Below, piece by piece: positions 21,838 to 34,400 of a stretch of DNA of 64,000 nt. Source of the stretch: Lindgomyces ingoldianus. Taxonomy: Eukaryota > Ascomycota > Dothideomycetes > Pleosporales > Lindgomycetaceae. Each line of letters opens with the position of its first letter. Position 1 is the first letter of the stretch. The DNA lies in the NCBI RefSeq assembly GCF_010093535.1, contig NW_022985179.1, forward strand, positions 562,395-626,394. Direction: 5' to 3'. The position numbers and the translations under genes are program-made. The notes under the pieces were generated by a model. That model ran no database searches. It saw only the letters and a list, made by a program, of their open reading frames with translations, and was not told where the DNA came from.

Positions 21838-23964
21838 AATCTGGAGTCTTCGTTCTCTCAATTGCGGACACTATCGGCAACTTTACCTCATCCATCCGCG
21901 AAAGCCTCCATCTTTTTTTTGCACATGTTTTTCTATTATCGAATCCATCCCGCTGAGCAGGCTTCGCGAAGCCCCTCCCGCCCTTCTACGAATGTTGGTC
22001 AATACTTTGCTATCTCGAAAAGAGTTCTAGAATGAGCGGCGCCTGGGGTCATGAATGGTATGACGGATCTCGATCGGATTGTTTGGAGGCGTTTTCGGAT
22101 TTTCGACAACACGTGCCCACCCGGAACATTCTACTCTTCATCCTGAGTGTGCTTCTCGATCCTGGCTCCCCGCCTGCGCATCTCTTCTTCGGCTCGTGAG
22201 TATTTCCTTACTTCCTTGCACATACATTCCTCTCTCGTCTATGTCAACCATGCCTGTCATGCCTGCCTGTCGTGAAGTACATAGGACTGCTTAGTGGCCG
22301 GGGAGGAGTTTACCTGGGTTTTATGTTTGTTTGGAGTTTTGTTCGAGGCAATTAAGATGCATGGATGGATGGACGATTGAGTCATTGTCGAACTTATCAT
22401 GACTGATGGAATGGATGGATACAGGAGTCTTCGGCTGAATTTTTCGATACGGGGATGGAATTTCAACCGAGTATCACTGCTGCGGTAGATTCCTTGAATG
22501 CATGTAGTTGAAAGCCGATATTTTACACTGCATGGTATGGTGACATCCCTTGTGATGCTAAAACTCCTAGAACCCAGAGTGAGAGGATTATGGCTTTTGA
22601 GTCCGTGTATTGCAGGATGTTTTCTTCTATTCTGAATCAGGTCTTAAGATGTCTTGTTAAGATATTAACATGTCGTCTAGGGCTTTGCGCTGGTAGCTGC
22701 TTCAAATATGTCGCGCGGTGAGAGTACACTCTTGGTTATAGCGCCATGCTCAACGAAAGGAATTGATACCACTAACTCTTACCAGAGTCCTTGAGATAAT
22801 TAAAGAGATACAATTCCTCTCCCTCCATAATCTCCGAACCCGCCTACCTACTGCCCTATCCATCACCTTACCTCCGCCATCTGAAGTACCACGTCCAAAC
22901 ATCCCAACATGAACAACCAACTCTATAATCCACCCTACCCAACTATGTCATGCTATCTTACCCTGAATTGCTAAATCAAACCACAGAAACTCCCCAGTCC
23001 ATACAAGACCCACAACATCCCTTGTCAGGTTCCCCGTCCCATCCACCAGGTTTTCCGGCCGAATTGGGACGATCCGTGCCCATGTCCGCCCGGGGTATGC
23101 AGATTCCCACGTGCATTGACGCACGGGCACTGTCATGGGAAACGCAGGCGTGGTGGCATTGGGGAGACTGGGGCTTAAGTTTGAAGGGGTGGGTCTTTCC
23201 GTGGATGGGCGGTGGTAAAAGAGTAGAGGTGATGGGAGGACGGGATAGTTTCCTCCTACATAGAATGTGTGCGTGGGTCATATAAGGGTCAGGTTGGGTC
23301 AGGTGTTATGGTACATTTGCGCGTCGGGCCGAAAGTTAGAAGTAACCGCAATATCATTCATTATCCAGATGCTCTCTCTGGACAGGTATCTACTAGCCGC
23401 TGCTAGATGGATTAGACTGTCTCTCTTGGGTATCCCATTCCATTTCGTTTCGTCCATGACCAAATGACCTAGCCCACACATGCCCGTAGCAAGCAGCTCG
23501 CGCCCCTGGATGCTATTCCCTATCACCAATGCCCAGCCTTGTGGTAAAAGCATGTATGTGAGAGGACTTCTTCCTTGGTCACCTCCAAAAAAAAAAAAAT
23601 CCCAAACATATCGACGAGAAGGAAAGCTGAGTAAGAAGATTGTGTGGTGTATGCACAATGTTGACCGCATCCATCTTCCTGGGCCATGCATGGCAATATG
23701 TACACACTGTTGTCCTAAAAATGGTGAATAAAGATTTAGTCTGTTCGAAGAGTGGAGCTGGCTTGCGTGATGATGAGCTGGGGATAAAGTATTCCAAACT
23801 CATTTTTCTCTTTACGAGCGAACGGAGGCTGCTTCTGTGACTGAGTAGATATTGCATGTTCAGAGGCAATTAGCCGTCTAAACAGGCATGATTGCATGAA
23901 ATATTCATAATTCCCCACATGGGCGAAATGTCGGAACCATATAATTGAATGATTCAACGTAACC
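21838..23964. other. 2.1-kb convergent intergenic region
   Basis: This lies between the 3' ends of the SUN gene and the copper-fist gene. Small frames on both strands (22079-22294, 22950-23285, 23299-23691) have no motif. A homopolymer A-tract lies at 23588-23600, and a run of GATGGATG/ATGGATGG tetranucleotide repeats lies at 22361-22425. Nothing else can be supported. Confidence 0.5.
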
Positions 23965-25888
23965 TCAAGTGGGAGCCTCGGTAAATGCGCCAGGGATGAA
24001 TTGATCTCGGTTACCGCCACTGCCGCCAACAATAGGGCTGGTGAGAGCCTGAGAAAACCCATCTTCTTGGATTGTAGGAGTCGTCTCCAGAGTAACGCCA
24101 TTGTGGCCACCATGGGTTAAGCACCCGACACACTCGCAGCCGTCGCCACATTGACAGGTTCCCGTATCGTCATTGCAACCAGGAATGACAAGCTCTTGCC
24201 ACAGGTACGAAGAAGGTGACAGAGTTGACGTCTCGTCATCTTTTCCATCACTCGGGCTATCGACGAAAGTTGGGCTTGGTGCTGTATCTAGGTCCAAGTT
24301 CTCTTGAGGCTCTTTAGCCGCGCTGAAGAAGTGGTGGTCATTCCTTGGGGGTATATGTGGAATATGGGTTGGAGCTTGAATGCTGCCCTGCTGCCATGGT
24401 GCTGAAACATTCACAGATGGGGCGGGGACATTCATCATAGGGGACACAGTCGTTTGGAAGCCCGAGAAGTCAACTGGCGTTGGCTGTGGAATGTATTGCA
24501 TCTGTTGTGGTGTTTCTGCTCCGTAGCCGGGGTGATGAGGGTAGGTTGGCAGATCGTAGGTTGGTGGCGGCAGAGCCCCGAATCTACCTGTGCTCATGTA
24601 CTGATGCATCAGCCTGATGTATTCGGTCATGGTGGCGTTGCTCGGATGGGCTGCGCAGCCAAAGCAACTACAGGAATCTCCACAGTGGCAATTGTGTTCT
24701 GTACCATGCCTACCAACCTGGCTTCGGTGTTCCTCTGCCCGCGGCATGTGCATCGATGGAGACTGCTGGTACACCGACGCAAGGTGATTATATATTGGCA
24801 TGTTGAACCCCATTGGTAAGCCCATGCCCATATTGCCTGGGACTTGTCTAGAAACACCTGGCAGGTAGTTATAACCTGGGTCCACGGAGCCGTGCGGGGT
24901 GAATTTCAATTGATTCTGTTGTTGGTGTTGCCCATAGCTTCCAAAGTTCTGGGAGACGTTCTGCGAGTCGCTCATCTGCGCAAATAAAGTGTCCTGATTG
25001 GGCTGACTATGTCCTGAGCAGCAAGATTTCTTCGGGGGCACTGGTTTCGGTGGCTCCATTGAATTTCCGCCACAACAATTTCCACGCGTTTTCTGTGGCT
25101 GGGTAGAGACATACTCGAGATAAGGGGGCTTCGGCTTGCAGCATGATGAGCCTTCTTGAGAATGTGCAGTTAGTGGTCGAGCCAACGAGTCAGGCGTTTG
25201 GAAATCAGAGCTGTAGCTTTGCTTGCGAGATGACGAGGGTTGTATCCGAGGGGTTGAGCTCGCGCTGGAAGGGGGCGATGCTCCATTGCTAGTGCTGTGG
25301 TCTGAAGGAGCAATGGAGGGGTTTGTGGGCGTTCGAGTAAGAAGGGATGAGTGGTCAGGCTCGGCATCGTGGGTCGCTTTAATAGCTTTCTCCAGGGACG
25401 CTGAGGTGAAGCTGTTCGTTGCTTTCTTTGTTCGACTTTTCTGTACCCTGTTGCTATTCCCAGCGACAGAGGAAGAGGTGTGGGTCTGGTCCGATGGACA
25501 GGCACACTCTGAGGCTAGAGGGCGATGTCAATCATAAGAGTTATCGTCTAATAATGGAATACATACATTTGGGGATCGTATAATTGATGACTACTCGTTC
25601 ACAGCTGCAGGCGCCGCTTGGGTGTGGACAGCTGCTCAAGGGCCGGCCAGGCTTACGGACTTCAACCAGCACGCGATCTCGATGATCACATTTAGAGGAG
25701 CGGTGGCCTCGGATGCAGGGGCCGCTATGTAGAGGTTAGGCGAAAGAGGAATAGATGGAATGAATAGGTGTAAAAGAACAAATTCCCATGCAACTGTGGT
25801 GGTAGGGTGCGAGTGAGGGGAAGGACAAGACTTAGGCAAAAACTCACCAGGCGACCTTCTTGCGCTCACCATTAATTTCGGCCCACAT
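23965..25888 (-). CDS. Copper-fist transcription factor (GRISEA/Cuf1/Mac1 type)
   Basis: Nutritional-copper regulator that, in relatives, activates copper uptake genes when copper is scarce. Exons 25848-25888, 25567-25724 and 23965-25514 give 582 aa; introns are 25725-25847 and 25515-25566. The DNA-binding copper fist spans residues 1-55: INGERKKVACGPCIRGHRSS, then KCDH, then VRKPGRPLSSCPHPSGACSC. The C-x2-C-x8-C-x-H ligands are C14, C17, C26 and H28, and the GRP minor-groove motif is intact. The first exon is only 41 bases and is invisible without joining. Two C-terminal cysteine clusters with the pattern C-x-C-x3-C-x-C-x2-C-x2-H lie near residues 342-356 and 520-534. Two such clusters are what Mac1 and GRISEA use to sense copper and inhibit themselves, which argues against the copper-excess Ace1/Cup2 type. 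Central region: Gln, Pro and Ser rich, disordered. The orthologous role is inferred. Confidence 0.9.
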
Positions 25889-27173
25889 GTTGCGGCTTTA
25901 AAGACAGGTTCCCGGAATGTGCTCATCAATGACAGCACGTCATGCGCTTGGCCTTGCGGGTAGTGCGATAGTAGTCCCTATGCTCTGGGTAGCAAACAGC
26001 AAGATCGTCCTCGGTCGAAGCGGGTGGTCTGCCCCAACGTCACACGTGGAAATGGGCTGCGGGGAGGCACGGTGCAGGCGTGGTACAGACAAGCTCTTCC
26101 TGGGACTGGCTGCGTCTGTGCGAATCGAGGAGCCGATGTGGCTGAAATAAACCCTTGACGGAGAAGACACTCGCTCCGGCGGTTTAACGCGGACCCTGAT
26201 AGAGCAAGGAAATGCACTGAGCTGTAGGTGGTTGGTCGAAAGGAGTTGATGAGTGGAGGCAGTGGTGAGCAGAAAAGAGCAGGTTAATCTAGGGTGCCGG
26301 CCGAAGCGAAAAGAGGCACAGAAAACAACAGACGGTAATGAGACGCCGAAAGGCTTTCTGTGTGAGGGTCGAGGACACAAGTGGAGAGTTGATACAGGTG
26401 CTACAGGGTGGATGAAGAAGCGCTTGAACCAGGTTCCAGGGAGCCGGGCCTTTTCTGCGGGCAAAACTGTCAGCAGTCGTGTGCCTGTAGGAGAGCGAGG
26501 AGTTTGCGAGCGGGCCTGTGTGTTGCTTGGTCGTTGTGTGCGGTCGCGAGAGAGGATGATGTTGCAGTTGGCCGTGTGCGACAAGTGCTAGAAGTGAGCA
26601 AGTTTTATTACTGGTTTGGGTTAGACTGGTGAGGATAGCACCCCGCGCTATGCGTCTCGAACCGCCGGGAAATGCTGACCCCCTCGCTGTTACGATGATG
26701 AGCTGGAGAGGCAGGCTGCGGTCAGCGTGAGAAGATTGTTCATGGTGTGAGCACGACGGAGACGTGAGGGGCCTCGAATACTTATTACAGAGCGGGCGAG
26801 CCTTCGTCTCCAACAAAGGGACCGTACCTTGACGTTGCCGGCCGAAGCAGGTCCCTGCATCGCGGCTTCCGCTTCTGTTGCTAATTCCGTGGGGCAATCT
26901 AATCCCTTGGTGGTCTAGCATCCGGCTCCTGGGTACAGCTAGCCCAAGTCATGTGCCAGCGCTGCTCCTCGCCTCCTCTCATTGCACAGTCACCCTGGCT
27001 AATCGTGAAGTACCAGTCTTGATGCATCGAATGCTCGTCTCTTTGAAGCGAGCCGTTAGGACTGAGCCACAGGCACCGAGCCACGTTCGGACATGGCGAT
27101 ATCAGCCCATCGTTTGCCGACCAGTACTTTCAACTGCTGAATAGGCATTGACCGCATCCATCAGGCATTTCAA
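25889..27173. promoter_or_regulatory. Divergent upstream region of the copper-fist and efm7 genes
   Basis: 1285 bp separate the two start codons. Two overlapping frames at 25940-26584 and 26289-26921 on the minus strand are long but show Ser, Pro, His and Arg rich sequence without motifs, and they lie where the copper-fist leader is expected; they are not called. No copper-response element was identified with confidence. Confidence 0.5.
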
Positions 27174-28162
27174 ATGGCATCAGACTCCGATTATGGCAAC
27201 CTTGCTCTCTTCCAAGAGCCGGATGGCTACTATGCACCTGAGAAAGAAGCGACTTTTGCTTCCCACCAGCTACTTTCTGGGAAAGAGGTCCGCGTCAAAC
27301 TCGTCGGACACAATCCTCTGTGGGTAAGAAAATCACTCTGCCAAAACACATGCGGCAACATTCTGTCTAAAGCTGAGCACCCACTGCGAGAAAAAGAGAG
27401 AGCATAACTTGTGTGGGTAATCTACTCCTGATGTTGAGCTAATTTTTCTAGGGGCATTTCCTTTGGAATGCTGGGCGGACTATCTCGACCTACCTAGAAG
27501 AGCGTGCTGCTGAGTTAGTGAAAGACAAGATGATCCTTGAGCTAGGCGCTGGTAGCGGCCTCCCAAGTCTAGTGTGCTCTTTGAGCGGAGCGGCTTCAGT
27601 CGTCGTAACAGACTACCCGGATCCTGGTCTAATCGAAAATCTTCGTTATAACATCGACCACTGCAGTCTGCTGAAGAACTTATCCAATATCTCTGTTGAG
27701 GTAAGTTAAAATTCTTGAGATCAGGGCGAAGTAATTGACCGTTGGTTAGGGATACCTATGGGGAGCATCCACCGAGAATTTAACAAAACACCTCCCAGCT
27801 TGTTCGGGTTTCGATGTACTTATACTCGCTGATCTTCTCTTCAACCACTCGGAGCATGGAAAGCTCATACAGACGGTGCAGATGACGCTCCGGAAATCAC
27901 CTACTTCTAGAGCATATGTTTTCTTTACTCCATATCGGCCTTGGCTTCTCCAGAAGGACCTGGCCTTCTTCGACCAAGCCCGCGAATCCGGATTTAACGT
28001 GAACAAGATCTTCGAGAAGGTCATGGACAAAGTGATGTTCGAAGAAGACCCTGGAGTATATCTTTTGTCCTTATGTTTGAGTGATTCCTCTGACGAGTCC
28101 AGGACGAACTCTTAAGGCGGACAGTTTATGGCTATGAGCTTAGTTGGTCAAACTGTGATTGA
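27174..28162 (+). CDS. efm7: Efm7/Nnt1-type protein lysine methyltransferase
   Basis: S-adenosylmethionine-dependent methyltransferase of the METTL21-like family. The yeast relative Efm7 (formerly Nnt1) methylates the N-terminal Gly and Lys-2 of elongation factor 1A; an older annotation was nicotinamide N-methyltransferase. Exons 27174-27323, 27452-27700, 27750-28055 and 28103-28162 give 254 aa, close to the yeast 261. Motifs: VGHNPLWGHFLWNAGRTIS before the fold, motif I MILELGAGSGLPS at about 76-88, the acidic VVTDYPD loop at about 99-105, and DVLILADLLFNHSEH (post-II motif). The C-terminus YGYELSW is typical. Each join is in frame with clean splice sites, and read-through of every intron meets a stop. 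The enzyme is cytosolic. Confidence 0.9.
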
Positions 28163-28807
28163 GTAGTAACGATCGATGAATATCCCCGATGCTACCTGGT
28201 ATCCCATAGCTCACCTTATTTTGCCAATTTTCGTCCATCATCCCCCAGGGGTTTATAGTGTGGCAGGCTTGAGATCCTAGAGGGCCAAATATTCCTTCTG
28301 ACTCGATTATCGGCCCATGATTCATAAGCAGAATATGGGTTTGCTTTGTCTACTTAAACAACCCGATTTAAAGGAAACATTGCACCCTCAATCAGAATCT
28401 GACCAAGCCCCAGCTCCCCAACTGTAGGCACACTCGATCCTAGCAATCTCAACGCGAAGATGGCTCAAATCATCACAACTTTGGACCGCGATTCCGTAGG
28501 ATCTGTCACAACATCTTCTATTTTGTGAAATTGTGGTGCTCCACATTCTACTGTATCTTATAACCTAACATGGAACATGGCAAGGGAATAACTTAACATG
28601 CGCCCCACTTCCAGCAAGGGGTTTAATAGATAAACCCTACCCTAGCTGTGTCTCACATGATGTGACTACCTACGGTACATTGAATCCGATAGCATCTCTT
28701 TGAGCAATATCCGAGTCTAAAACTAATAAAACACAAAGGGTATCCAACGCCAGTCCTCCAGCGCCGGAAACAATTCCCCACACAGCCACTTGAACGCTTC
28801 GATACAC
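28163..28807. other. Convergent intergenic region with repeat copy B
   Basis: No coding sequence is supported. Positions 28554-28665 resemble 2844-2975. The remainder should be the 3' regions of efm7 and the LURP-one gene. Confidence 0.5.
28554..28665 (+). repeat. Diverged dispersed repeat, copy B
   Basis: Partner of the segment at 2844-2975, sharing an ATCTTAT...ATGGAACATG block and a GGG-TTTAA...CTACC block in the same order and spacing. The copy is 20 bp shorter. It lacks coding capacity and could be a MITE-like or solo-element relic. Confidence 0.4.
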
Positions 28808-29659
28808 TTAACTGCCTCCTCCACCACCCCCACCGCCCCCTCCACTCCTCTCCGCTTGTCTTTGCCTCTTCTTCTTCAATACAACCATCAACGTCAGACA
28901 AGCTACTAACCCATCTACCTCACCCTCATCCACTACAAACGTTCCCCCCGTCACAAACCCACCCCACCATTTCTGCGCATACTTAGCCACCTCCACCCTC
29001 TTCTCACTCTGCCCCGAACCGAAAATTTTGCACAACGTCATATCCTGAGAGTGCCAGAGACTGTCCATCTTCCACTCAAAAGGAACAGAATTCAACGTGA
29101 AAGTTTCAGTACGGAAACCCCAGCGCTTATTCGTGAGTGATATGGCGTGGCTGGAATGTGCTGAGTCGTCAGGGAAGGTCAATACGGCTTCGCCGGCGGA
29201 GTGCCAAGGGTGTTTCCAATCCGCCACGGTGCCCCCTTCGGCGTCCGTGATGGAGTATTTTAAACCCCACCAGTTGCCCCTATGAACCGTGAAAATGGGA
29301 GAGAAGGAGTGGTCTTTTAGTGTGATTTTGACGTGGTCTTTGTAGGAGCTCGTTAGACCCGTGTATGGGAGTGTGATATCTGATGTTAGGTCGAGGATCT
29401 TGATATCTTTAGCTAACATGCCGTGGGGAGTGATCCAGTATGTATTTGTAGGGACAAAGGACTGGGAGTCGACGGGGAGGTGAGAAGTTGAGTTGTCCTG
29501 GGGATTCATGATCCAGTCGGAGTCGGAGTCGTGCGTTGTGATGGTGGCCTCCTTTATGCCATGCTGCGAGGGGGATCGATGGCGTTGTCGGAGGATTCCC
29601 GCCTGTTGGGTGTTGGGATCCGTTGGGCGCATATCTTGTAAGGCTATTGCAGTGGACAT
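28808..29659 (-). CDS. LURP-one/tubby-like C-terminal domain protein
   Basis: A single-exon 283-aa protein. After about 75 variable residues, the segment from YWITPHGMLAKDIKILDLTS to MTLCKIFGSG reads as a beta-strand-rich fold with alternating hydrophobic residues and the WG/WK pattern (RGNWWGLKYSIT, VADWKHPWHS) seen in fungal LURP-one-related or tubby-like proteins. These are thought to bind lipids or membranes, but the fungal members are uncharacterised. A hydrophobic stretch at about 250-265 (VDGLVACLTLMVVLKKKR) is short for a membrane anchor but followed by a basic cluster. The last residues are ten glycines and a serine, encoded by mixed GGN codons. Assignment rests on pattern rather than a decisive motif. 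Confidence 0.75.
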   Translation of the reverse strand: MSTAIALQDMRPTDPNTQQAGILRQRHRSPSQHGIKEATITTHDSDSDWIMNPQDNSTSHLPVDSQSFVPTNTYWITPHGMLAKDIKILDLTSDITLPYTGLTSSYKDHVKITLKDHSFSPIFTVHRGNWWGLKYSITDAEGGTVADWKHPWHSAGEAVLTFPDDSAHSSHAISLTNKRWGFRTETFTLNSVPFEWKMDSLWHSQDMTLCKIFGSGQSEKRVEVAKYAQKWWGGFVTGGTFVVDEGEVDGLVACLTLMVVLKKKRQRQAERSGGGGGGGGGGS

Positions 29660-31457
29660 TTTAGCGACGGGAGGTTCATGAAATCCTCTTCTGCAGATTT
29701 TTATCCTTTGAAAGAGATGGCAACAAGTGTGGGTTGCGTATGTTCTATCAATGCTGTAGAGGATGAAGCCCGAGATGGGGCGACAGGAAACTGCACCGCA
29801 TTTAAGTATCCGTCAAGACGATAGAGCTCTCCAGCACTGCCATAGCCTCACCTCCAAACCTCAACGCCACCTACCATGCAACCACCCAAGACATCAGAAA
29901 TCGTACGGCTTCGGAGAACGTTGAAAAACGAGGCCCAACATCACGCAGAAGAATTAAAGTTCATTGGTCAAGCAAGTCAAGTCAGCCCACTTGAAATGTG
30001 CCTGGCAGGGCGGATTTTCGTATCTCGCTTTCTGGGTTTCTACGCACCGCCACGATTCCGGTGTCAGCGGGGGTGGAGTGGAGTGAATGGGAGTGAAGTG
30101 GAGGCTTGGAATAGGGATGTCTCGTCATTCACGGAGATGCTAAGCTTCGCGCGTCGGAACAAAACAGTTTAAAGTTGTGTGATCTGATAAGCTCTGCGTT
30201 TGAGATTCGCGATCAAAGGTGGCGCTTTTGTGGCTGTGCGGCTTGATATGGTGGTTAGCACAAGGCGAGCTGCAATCGAAGACTTCACGAACACGCTTTT
30301 CATGATTTAGACAGAATTTGTGATTTTCAAGATCGCGGAAGTCTGCCGCCATAGTCGCCTAAGTATAGTTAGGAACAATGGTTATGCGTATGGGCGGCAG
30401 CGTCCAACATAAGAGAGAATTGTCGATAAGTTTATCGTACCTCTAGCGCTAGGACTCAATCCGGTGTCACAGATCCACGGCAGCATGCTGAGGCGTCTGT
30501 TACCTCAGCTTTAACTGGCTTGAGGTTCCCGATCCACTCGATACTCTCTATGAGCGAAGGGAGCTTGTCCGTATCTTGAATGTGTGCGAGGGCATCCTTT
30601 ATCTCTGATCTCTGCTCGTTGGTTTCTCTATTCCTCAGGACCACTATGGGGTTCACCTTGGAGGCTGCCACATTGGAAATAGGTGCCGACTGCGGCAATT
30701 CTAAGGTTGCTGTGAGGAGTGTAGGTAACGGGTAAAACGGCCCCGGCACGTGAGAGTGCGTTCTTGGAAATGACCCGCAGCCTTGGGATGCACTCCTTCA
30801 TCAGCGTGGACTGAACTAAGCCTTCATTGTCTTAGATCTGCTCCGCAGTAACACAACGTTATCGATCCTGGAGACACCTGCATTCGGCTTTTAAGATCTC
30901 AGATTGGGCTGCGAAAAAGAGAAAAGACTCCTTACGCCTCACGCAAACGGGCTCCAGTTTTAGCCCAGGCGCGCAGCAAACGCCAATGCAAGGAGAAGTC
31001 ACCAGGGAGGGCTAGGGATGCGCTCCGAAGTGTCGGGCTGGATCGGCCGTTGTGAAGTGTTTGGCTGCAACTGCTCATTTGCTAGAGTGCATGACGCAAA
31101 TGGCGCTCTTCTAGCTCTTGGCAACGCCAGCACGCGCTCTCCACACAATACCTTGGAAGACCTGAAACACTTCACCTTCAGTCCTCAACTCCCTCAAACG
31201 CTCCCTGTGCTCGCAGGGCAGTCTCCTCACGCTCTCCAATCTCCCTGCAATACTTCTTCGGCCTCAACTCTCTTTTCTACCAGCCGTGGTCCCTTGAAAC
31301 CGATCCCAACAGCGGCTGCGATCCACATCCACCTCCTCGGAGCATGGCCACTGTATCCTAACGACCCGCCAATGGCTGCTACGAGCACTTTTACAACTGA
31401 CGAACTCACGACTTAGATTATCTTTCGTCTTGACCATCTTTCATCTTCCTACGCACA
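29660..31457. other. Divergent intergenic region, no supported gene
   Basis: This lies upstream of both the LURP-one gene and the CSC1 gene. Frames at 29876-30172 (+), 30140-30352 (-), 30456-30749 (-) and 31018-31416 (+) are short. That at 30456-30749 has a protein-like stretch (LPSLIESIEWIGNLKPVKAE) followed by a plausible GTAACA donor, but no convincing continuation or family. The pyrimidine-rich 31140-31450 segment is likely the CSC1 leader. Confidence 0.45.
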
Positions 31458-34400
31458 ATGTCGTCCACGGACGTATCAGCTCGAGCCACCTCCACAGATG
31501 CCATGGCGGGCAATGCAGGGGCGGCTCAGGCGAATCAGAACCAAAGTATTGAGAACTTCGCCGCTTCTCTATCAACAGCTGCAGTCATCTTTGGCGTGCA
31601 GATACTTGCATTCCTGCTTCTGAGTGGCAATTGGAAGCTTCGAAAATCCAAGACGCAACCAGGCACGCGGACGGAGCGTCAGAGTCTCTTCCATAAAATA
31701 TAGTAAGTTGTGAGCTTTTTTGTAATAACGCTCTCGCTCATTCGTCTAGTTACTACAAGGCCGCCTTCGTCTCCAAGAGTAAACGAATCAAAGAACCCAC
31801 CACTGCCATCGAATCGTTCAGGAATGTCTTCACAATTAGCGATCGCGAGCTTATTCGCGTTGCCGGTGTGGATGGCTATCTCTTCCTACAGTACCTACAA
31901 CTCTTACTGAGGATATTTATCCCAATGGCTTTTGTTATCCTCCCCGTGCTTCTACCGGTCAATCGCGTTGGCGACGTGCCAGGGGTATCAGGGCTGGACT
32001 CCTTCTCTTGGCCGAACGTTGGAGTTCCCCAGAAGGTTAACCGGCTTTGGGCGCACCTGGTACTCGCTGTATGCGTGATCCTCTGGGTGTGCTACCAATT
32101 CTATCTAGCTCTGAGGAAATTTGTTCGTCTGCGACAGACCATCCTCACCATGCCTGAGCATCGAATCAGGGCTTCTGCGACCACAATTCTCGTCCAAACC
32201 ATACCTCGTAAGTGGCTTACCGTTGCGGCTCTCGATGCACTCTACGACGTTTTCCCTGGTGGTATCAGAGAGATATGGATCAACAGAAACTTCGACGGCC
32301 TACAGGAAAAAGTTGACAAAAGAACGAAGATTGCCCGGACACTTGAATCTGCGGAGACAAATCTCATCATCGAGTGCACGAAGAAGCATATGCAGATGGA
32401 AGCCAAGAGGCGGAAAGCAGCAGGTATTAAGAAATCAAAGAAGGAGAAAAAGCATGATGAAGACTTGCAGAATCAAGACATCGAGCAAACAATCGATGAA
32501 CCAGGCATGAGTTCTGGAAACCCGCATCAGATCGAGCAAGCTCTTCAACAGGTGCTAAAAGAAAGCTCTCTAGGGTCATCATCATCATCATCATCCTCTC
32601 GCTCCTCATCCCCTGATTCATACCGTAAACGCACGAGAATACCGATTGTCGGACAGGGAATTCAGGCAATGGGTGAAGGGTTCCGAGATGTCGGTCATGG
32701 GGTAGGAAAGATCGGAACTAAGATGGTTGGTGGATTCAGAGGAGCCTTTGGTGGTAAACACGAAGGTCAGGGCCCACAGCAGCTTGATGGGCCCGACGAT
32801 CGGCCATTATCCTCTCCCATATCTGCTGAATATAGTCAACGGGGAGCTAGCACTGACACTTATGCGCCATTGAATGGCTCGACGAAAGACCAATATGACA
32901 AAGAAGGGACAGCCTCGGAGCCCAATTCCCCTCAATCAACGGAGAAGCCACAACTACAGGCTCCGACAATGTCGAAGACTGATCCCCTCAAGATGTTGAA
33001 GAAGTCGCCGCTGAATCCGGTCAGGAGGATCAGCGATTTTGCAAGCCCGCAGCCTTTCCATGCCGAAGGTGAGCAGTTTCCTTTGGAGGAAGAAGAAAAG
33101 AAACAGGATGTCACCTATGACCTCACTGGGATCTACAAGGAAGACTCCGCAGAAGATGGCGAGGATGCACTCTGGAGGCAATATATAAAGCCCAAGAGTC
33201 GCGAAACTATGAGAGTCCCTCTGTTCGACAAGACATGGTGGCCTTCACTACCCCTCATTGGGAAGAAGGTTGACACGATCTATTACTGCCGTAAAGAACT
33301 TGCGCGTCTCAATCACGAGATTGCAGATGACCAAGCTCACCAGGAGCGGTTCCCTTTGATGAACTCGGCATTCATCCAGTTCAATCATCAAGTAGCGGCG
33401 CATATGGCATGCCAGTCTCTCAGTCATCATATTCCACGGCAAATGGCACCCCGCACAGTTGAAGTAAATCCAAATTACGTTTTGTGGAACAACCTCAGTA
33501 TGGATTGGTGGCATCGTTATCTTAGGACCACCATCGTCGTCATTGCTATTGTTGGCCTTGTCATTTGTTGGGGTATTCCCGTCTCGTTCACTGGAGCCTT
33601 GTCCCAGATCTCGACGCTGAGCAAAACTCGTGGCCTCGGCTGGCTAGCATGGCTGAACACTCTTCCGGGTTGGCTCATAAGCTTTATCCAGGGTGTGCTT
33701 CCACCAGCATTCTTGGCTCTCTTGTTTGTGGTTCTTCCAATCCTCCTGAGATTCATGGCCGAATTGACGGGAGTTACAACTGCTGGAGAGCGAGAACTTC
33801 TGGTTCAGAACTTCTACTTCGCCTTCGTCTTCATCCAGCTCTTCCTTGTTGTATCTATCTCTACCGGCATATCCGCAACCATTGACAAGTTAGTCAACAA
33901 TCCGCTCAGTGTCCCCCAGACGCTTGCACAAAACTTGCCGAGGTCGGCCAACTACTTCTATTCCTACATGATACTACAAGCGCTCAGTATCAGTTCTGGA
34001 ACCCTCCTACAAATCGCTGCCGTCGGTATCTTACTGATTAGCCGCTGGATCGACACAACACCACGACAGAAGGTTTCAAGGATTCTTAGCAGACCAGGCA
34101 TCAACTGGGGAAATATGATCCCCGTCTACACGAACATCGGTGCTATTGGTAACGTCGGCTCCTTCCAGTTCTGACTACTTATATCTGACAAAACTCTCTA
34201 GGTTTGATCTACTCTGTTGTGTCGCCACTTATCATGATCATGATGTTGATAACCTTCGGCCTCTTCTGGTTTACCTATCGCTACCAGATGATCTACGTTT
34301 CGTATGCGAAGGCGGAGACGAATGGACTAATATTCCCGAAAGCAATCAACCAGCTCTTCACTGGACTGTACTTCTTGGAACTCTGCTTGATTGGGCTCTT

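Noticed and set aside
26289..26921. 211-codon minus-strand frame upstream of the copper-fist gene
   Set aside because: No motif, overlaps another long frame (25940-26584) and a plus-strand frame, and sits where the leader of the regulator is expected.
30456..30749. 98-codon minus-strand frame with a protein-like patch
   Set aside because: A donor is plausible after KPVKAE, but no continuation or family supports it; another frame over the same DNA looks equally protein-like.
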